A stretch of DNA of 64,000 nt from Verticillium longisporum (taxonomy: Eukaryota; Ascomycota; Sordariomycetes; Glomerellales; Plectosphaerellaceae). Below, piece after piece: positions 60,456 through 64,000 of the stretch. The DNA lies in NCBI GenBank assembly GCA_019188255.1, contig JAETXT010000006.1:3658001-3722000 (forward strand), read 5' to 3'. The notes below the pieces were generated by a model that was not told where the DNA came from, made no database searches, and worked only from the letters and a program-made list of their open reading frames with translations. The stretch's first letter is position 1. Each line of letters begins with the position of its first letter. A program made the position numbers and the translations under genes.

Positions 60456-61421
60456 CGAACACGACGGACTGGCCGCCGTCCTCTGACAGGCGATGATGAT
60501 GGAAGACGGGAAAGTGGAATACGGTTACGGCCATGATTTGTCCTCCCTTGATTTGAGGCTACTAGACGCACAATGTTAGATCTGGGAGGGGTTGTGTGCC
60601 ATTTGTAATATGATGATGAATGTTTGGATGATATCCCCCGCTCCCCTCCCCCCCTATCTTGACTATTGCTCGTCAAGGCTGAGTTGACCTGATCTGCTGG
60701 TCGTCATGGACATCTCTGACAGAAAAGCCGTGTGAAAGAATCTTCACCGTATGGCCAGCAACATTTGTTCGTTTCTGTTGAATGGTGTTCGGTTTCCTTG
60801 CGAGATTCAAAGACCTGTCTCGCTCGCCAATGTCTGTCTGATACCACTTTGCCGAACCAGATCACACTCTCGTCCTGGCCCTGCTAGGAGTCTTTCCGAG
60901 CGAGCTAGAACATGTGAATGTTGGAGGAAGAGCAGTGTTCTTCTACGCAGTCCTGACATGCAGCCAAGCGTTCTGCGAATTGCGAGCACATGCATTCATC
61001 AGGATGATCAAAACTGTAGGAAAGCTCCTTCAAATGTAGCGCAAGCAACTATGCCCATATCGTCTGTCTACCCGAGAGACCCTGCCCGTGCAATACTACC
61101 TAGATGCAGAAGGAATAGGCCCTGAGGTCTACCGTATAATGCGCGTAGAATAGAAAGAAAACGTCGTTACCACTTTAGAAATTGTGCGTCGCTGCGCTCT
61201 CGCCCCTCGCGATGCCGAGAACGTCTCACCCTCTAGCCCAATGTAGAGCACTGCCGCCAGGGTGGTCGTGGTATCATCCCCTCGTGAAAAGAAAGAAAAA
61301 ATCGTCCCAAACCCCAGGTCTTTTGGATGCCGTCGCATGCCGAGATTGAAACGAGTAAAACATAATGACACCCATCCAACGCCGCGCCTCCTCCCATAAA
61401 CACATGTCGCCCAACGCCGAC
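60456..61421. other. Convergent intergenic region
   Basis: About 970 bp between the stops of avl9 and the SNF2 gene, with no coding frame I recognise. It presumably holds both 3' UTRs. Confidence 0.45.
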
Positions 61422-64000
61422 TCACTTGAAGAGACTCCGCAGGTCCATCAGCTTCTGCCGCGCTGCATCTCCTCTATCGAGGGCCTTTCCCTTGCCATCC
61501 ATGCTGAGGCTAGCGAGCTTCTTCTTCTTGTCCTGCAACTCGATCATCTTCTCCTCGAAACTGTTCCGCATAATGTAGCGTACAGTCTGCACAGGACGCT
61601 TCTGGCCTAGTCGATGCACACGGTCGACAGCCTGAGCTTCGGCGGCAGGGTTATACTGCGGCTCCATGACATATACGTTGTTGCCTGAAGTCAGGTTCAG
61701 GCCGAGACTACCGGCCATGATGGACACCAAGATGACGTGAATCGAGGGATTATCACGGAATTCATCCATAGCCTTGGTCCTCGCGTTGCGGCTCATCTTA
61801 CCGTCAAGTCGCGAATAAGTGATGCCTACGCTGTCAAGCGCCATTTCAATAAGGTCAAGATGGGTTGTCCATGAGGAGAAGACGACCGACTTGAACGGAG
61901 GCAGCGTAGGATTTGCAGCAGTCTCGGCTTCCGATTTGAGCAGGTCCTCCAGCAGGGCCTTTGTTTTAGTGTGAGGCCCGTTGTACCTGTCAAACGTCCT
62001 CTTGCCGTTGTTGGCAGCCTTGGCCTTGATGTGACCGTCGTGCTCAACGTTGGCGCGAGCGCGCTTCAGTGCAATGTACTGCATATCGACTTGGTTGGGA
62101 CAGAATAGACACTGGCCCGGCTGCTCTTTGGCCAACTCCTTGACCTTCTTGAAACAAGGGCCGCAAATGACGTGGTAGCACTGCGTCATGTACCCAAGAA
62201 TTTCCTCTTGCCCCTCGGACTCGATACTAGCGCCATCGCTGGCGCCGAGTTTCTTGGTGCACTGACTGCACTTGTCGGCATTCGTGTTGAGCATCAGCTC
62301 AAACATCTCGTATGCCTGGCGTTCGCTCAGTGCCGGTTTGTTGGAGTTTTCGTCATCACTATCAAGGTCAATAGCCATGTCTGCTGTCATGCCCTCCAAA
62401 GCTTGCATGTCGTCTGGGTTGAGGAGATCAGCACCGTGCGCGCAAAGCAGACGCAGACGCAGAATGGAGCGCAGAATGTGAATATACGTCTGGCCACCGA
62501 GGGCCCCCTTGCTCGATTCAGCATTGGCAGATAAGACCTGTACTCGATCTTGAGCGTTCTTCTCAAACAGATCGTAGACTTGACGTTCCTCCATGGTCAT
62601 GTCGAGCTTGATGACATGGTCGGTACGGGGAGGAAGGTCGATCTTGTCTTTCAGTCGCCGCATCGTGATGCTGTCCACCATGATACGAAGCTTGGGGACA
62701 ATCTCGGGGTCGCAGGCTTTGAAGGGGTCGACGATGAAGCGGTTGAAGCGGTTCCGGTCGTCGAACGGCTTGAGTCGCAAAAATGCCAGAAGAGCAGCCA
62801 GGTCCTCGAGCCGGTTCTGTACCGGCGTGCCGGTCACAGCCCATCTGCGGTTGGCTTGCAGGCGGACGATGGCCTTGAACTGCTGCGTTGACGTTTCGCG
62901 GATCATGTGTGCCTCATCGAGCACGATACGGAACCAGCCGATTTCCTCCATGGGATACTTGCCCGGCTTCCGCTTGTTGCGCAGACCGAGTTCTGTGGAG
63001 ATGGAGCCATATGTGGTGATGACCAAGTCATACTGTGCCAGTTGCTCAACGTCTCGGATGCGGGTAGCGCCGTGATACACATAATAGCTAAACTTGCCAG
63101 GCTGTATGTGCTGCTTGATCTGCTCCTCCCAGTTGAAGATGGTCGTCAGCGGACATACCAGTAAAGTGGTCTTGGCGTTCCTTTTCAGTTTCGTGAGACC
63201 CAGTGTGTTGAGGGCTGCAGACATGGACGATGGTTTCTGGGGGGCTCCTCCGGCTGTATCAATGGAGACTGCGCCCAGGTTTGTGCTTCGGTGAGCGTAT
63301 GGCAGACAAGAGAGAGAATACTGAGTGTTTTGCCGAGTCCCATCATGTCGGCGAGGATGCCGCCCCTTGTTTGCGGGGGCAGCTGCCGTTCGTTCAAACC
63401 GGTGACGACGTTGAGGAAGACCCGCTGCCCCGTCGAGCTTATGCGAGCCTTGTAAAATGAGTCTGTCGTCCGCTGCTCCCACGTGGCGTCGGCCTCCTTA
63501 TTCGTCATGAAGTACAGCCCCTGCTTCTGGTGCTTCAATAGGGGTGTGACGATGAGGTCCGATGGCTCCAGCTCGGGAACATCGTTGTTCTTGCCCATTT
63601 GATCGAACACACCCATGACATCGGAACGCATCTCCTCGACAGTCCGCTGGGCAATCGCCATGCCCGGCACAAAGTTGTTCGGCAGGTTCCGTCCGTTAGC
63701 CTGCGGTCTCGGTGCCGCTGGCTCGGTTGTCACTACTTGGTAGTTGACATACTTAATGCCCTTATCTACCCTGTTGGGGCGGCGCAGGACCATTGGATTC
63801 TTTTTGAAATGGGCTGCCTCGGGCTGTGCCCATTTCTTAGGCCCAGAGATGTCCTGCTCGCAGGGGTACAGCTTGGACACTCTCGTCCGCGGGTCCGCGC
63901 CCGGCTGCTTCTCCCGCGCAGGTATTCTGCAATCGGTCCTGATTTGCATATTGGCATCCATCAGGGGTGTAAGAGCACCGGCTGTCATTTCGTCAATGTT
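61422..64000 (-). CDS. RAD5/HLTF-like SNF2 helicase with RING finger (5' end outside window)
   Basis: Stop at 61424-61422; the frame is still open at base 64000, so the N-terminus is missing. About 859 residues are visible. One base is missing in a G6 run at 63239-63244 (C6 on the coding strand), between LIQPEEPP and QKPSSMSAAL. SNF2 motifs: I GGILADMMGLGKT, Ia TLLVCPLTTIFNWE, II VLDEAHMI, III WAVTGTPVQNRLEDL, then V GSLGLNLTSGNNVYVMEP and VI AVDRVHRLGQKRPV. A RING finger (CSQCTKK, CYHVICGPCFKK, CLFCP) is inserted between the two helicase halves, as in Rad5, Rad16 and HLTF. Such proteins are ATP-driven DNA translocases with ubiquitin-ligase activity in damage tolerance. No HIRAN domain is visible, but it could lie upstream, so I do not give a symbol. 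Confidence 0.92.

Noticed and set aside
1..64000. CRISPR arrays, operons, bacterial promoters and riboswitches
   Set aside because: The window is eukaryotic nuclear DNA; no regularly spaced repeats of that kind are present.

Overview
The window is nuclear DNA of a filamentous ascomycete, most likely a Sordariomycete. Genes carry short introns (about 50-85 bp) with GT..AG ends and CTAAC/CTGAC branch sites. The recognisable proteins are typical of moulds: BRO1, a delta-9 desaturase fused to cytochrome b5, PIM1/Lon, a GNA-3-type G-alpha, glycogen phosphorylase, Hog1 and Avl9. One block shows the C-to-T decay typical of repeat-induced point mutation (RIP). I cannot name the species.

Layout. 1-110 is the tail of an unidentified gene. 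0.9-4.1 kb (minus) is BRO1, an ESCRT adaptor. 4.95-6.80 kb is a pogo/Fot-like DNA transposon with 46-bp inverted repeats and a TA target duplication, set between clusters of a palindromic TACCTAGGTA repeat. 8.2-19 kb is a decayed accessory island: a transcription factor with two tandem Zn2Cys6 clusters, a sulfatase with one internal amber codon, a RIP-damaged sugar permease, a RIP-damaged NLR-type gene (hydrolase-like plus NB-ARC), and a fungal membrane protein whose 5' exon has caught RIP-like stops. From 20 kb on the genes are housekeeping or signalling: ole1 (minus), a divergent protein kinase (minus), mitochondrial Lon (minus) divergent from a small coiled-coil protein (plus), a glutathione transferase (minus), tRNA-Arg(UCU) with an intron (minus), gna-3, gph1, hog1 and avl9 (all plus), and a RAD5/HLTF-like SNF2 helicase with a RING finger (minus, cut by the window end). 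Intergenic stretches of 2-5 kb contain nothing I can call.

A caution on frames. Lon (three places), Hog1, the kinase, the SNF2 helicase, the transposase (three places) and the transcription factor all break frame at a short homopolymer, and each break is explained by one missing base in the run. Such losses in essential genes point to a sequencing artefact (homopolymer undercalls, as in pyrosequencing), so I annotate these genes as intact. The substitutions in the accessory island (TGG to TAG, CGA to TGA, CAG to TAG) are a different kind of change and look real.

Functional links: GNA-3 acts in cAMP signalling, and the next gene, glycogen phosphorylase, carries an N-terminal RRPST site suited to PKA. 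Hog1 is the osmostress MAP kinase. BRO1 and Avl9 act in endosomal and late secretory traffic.
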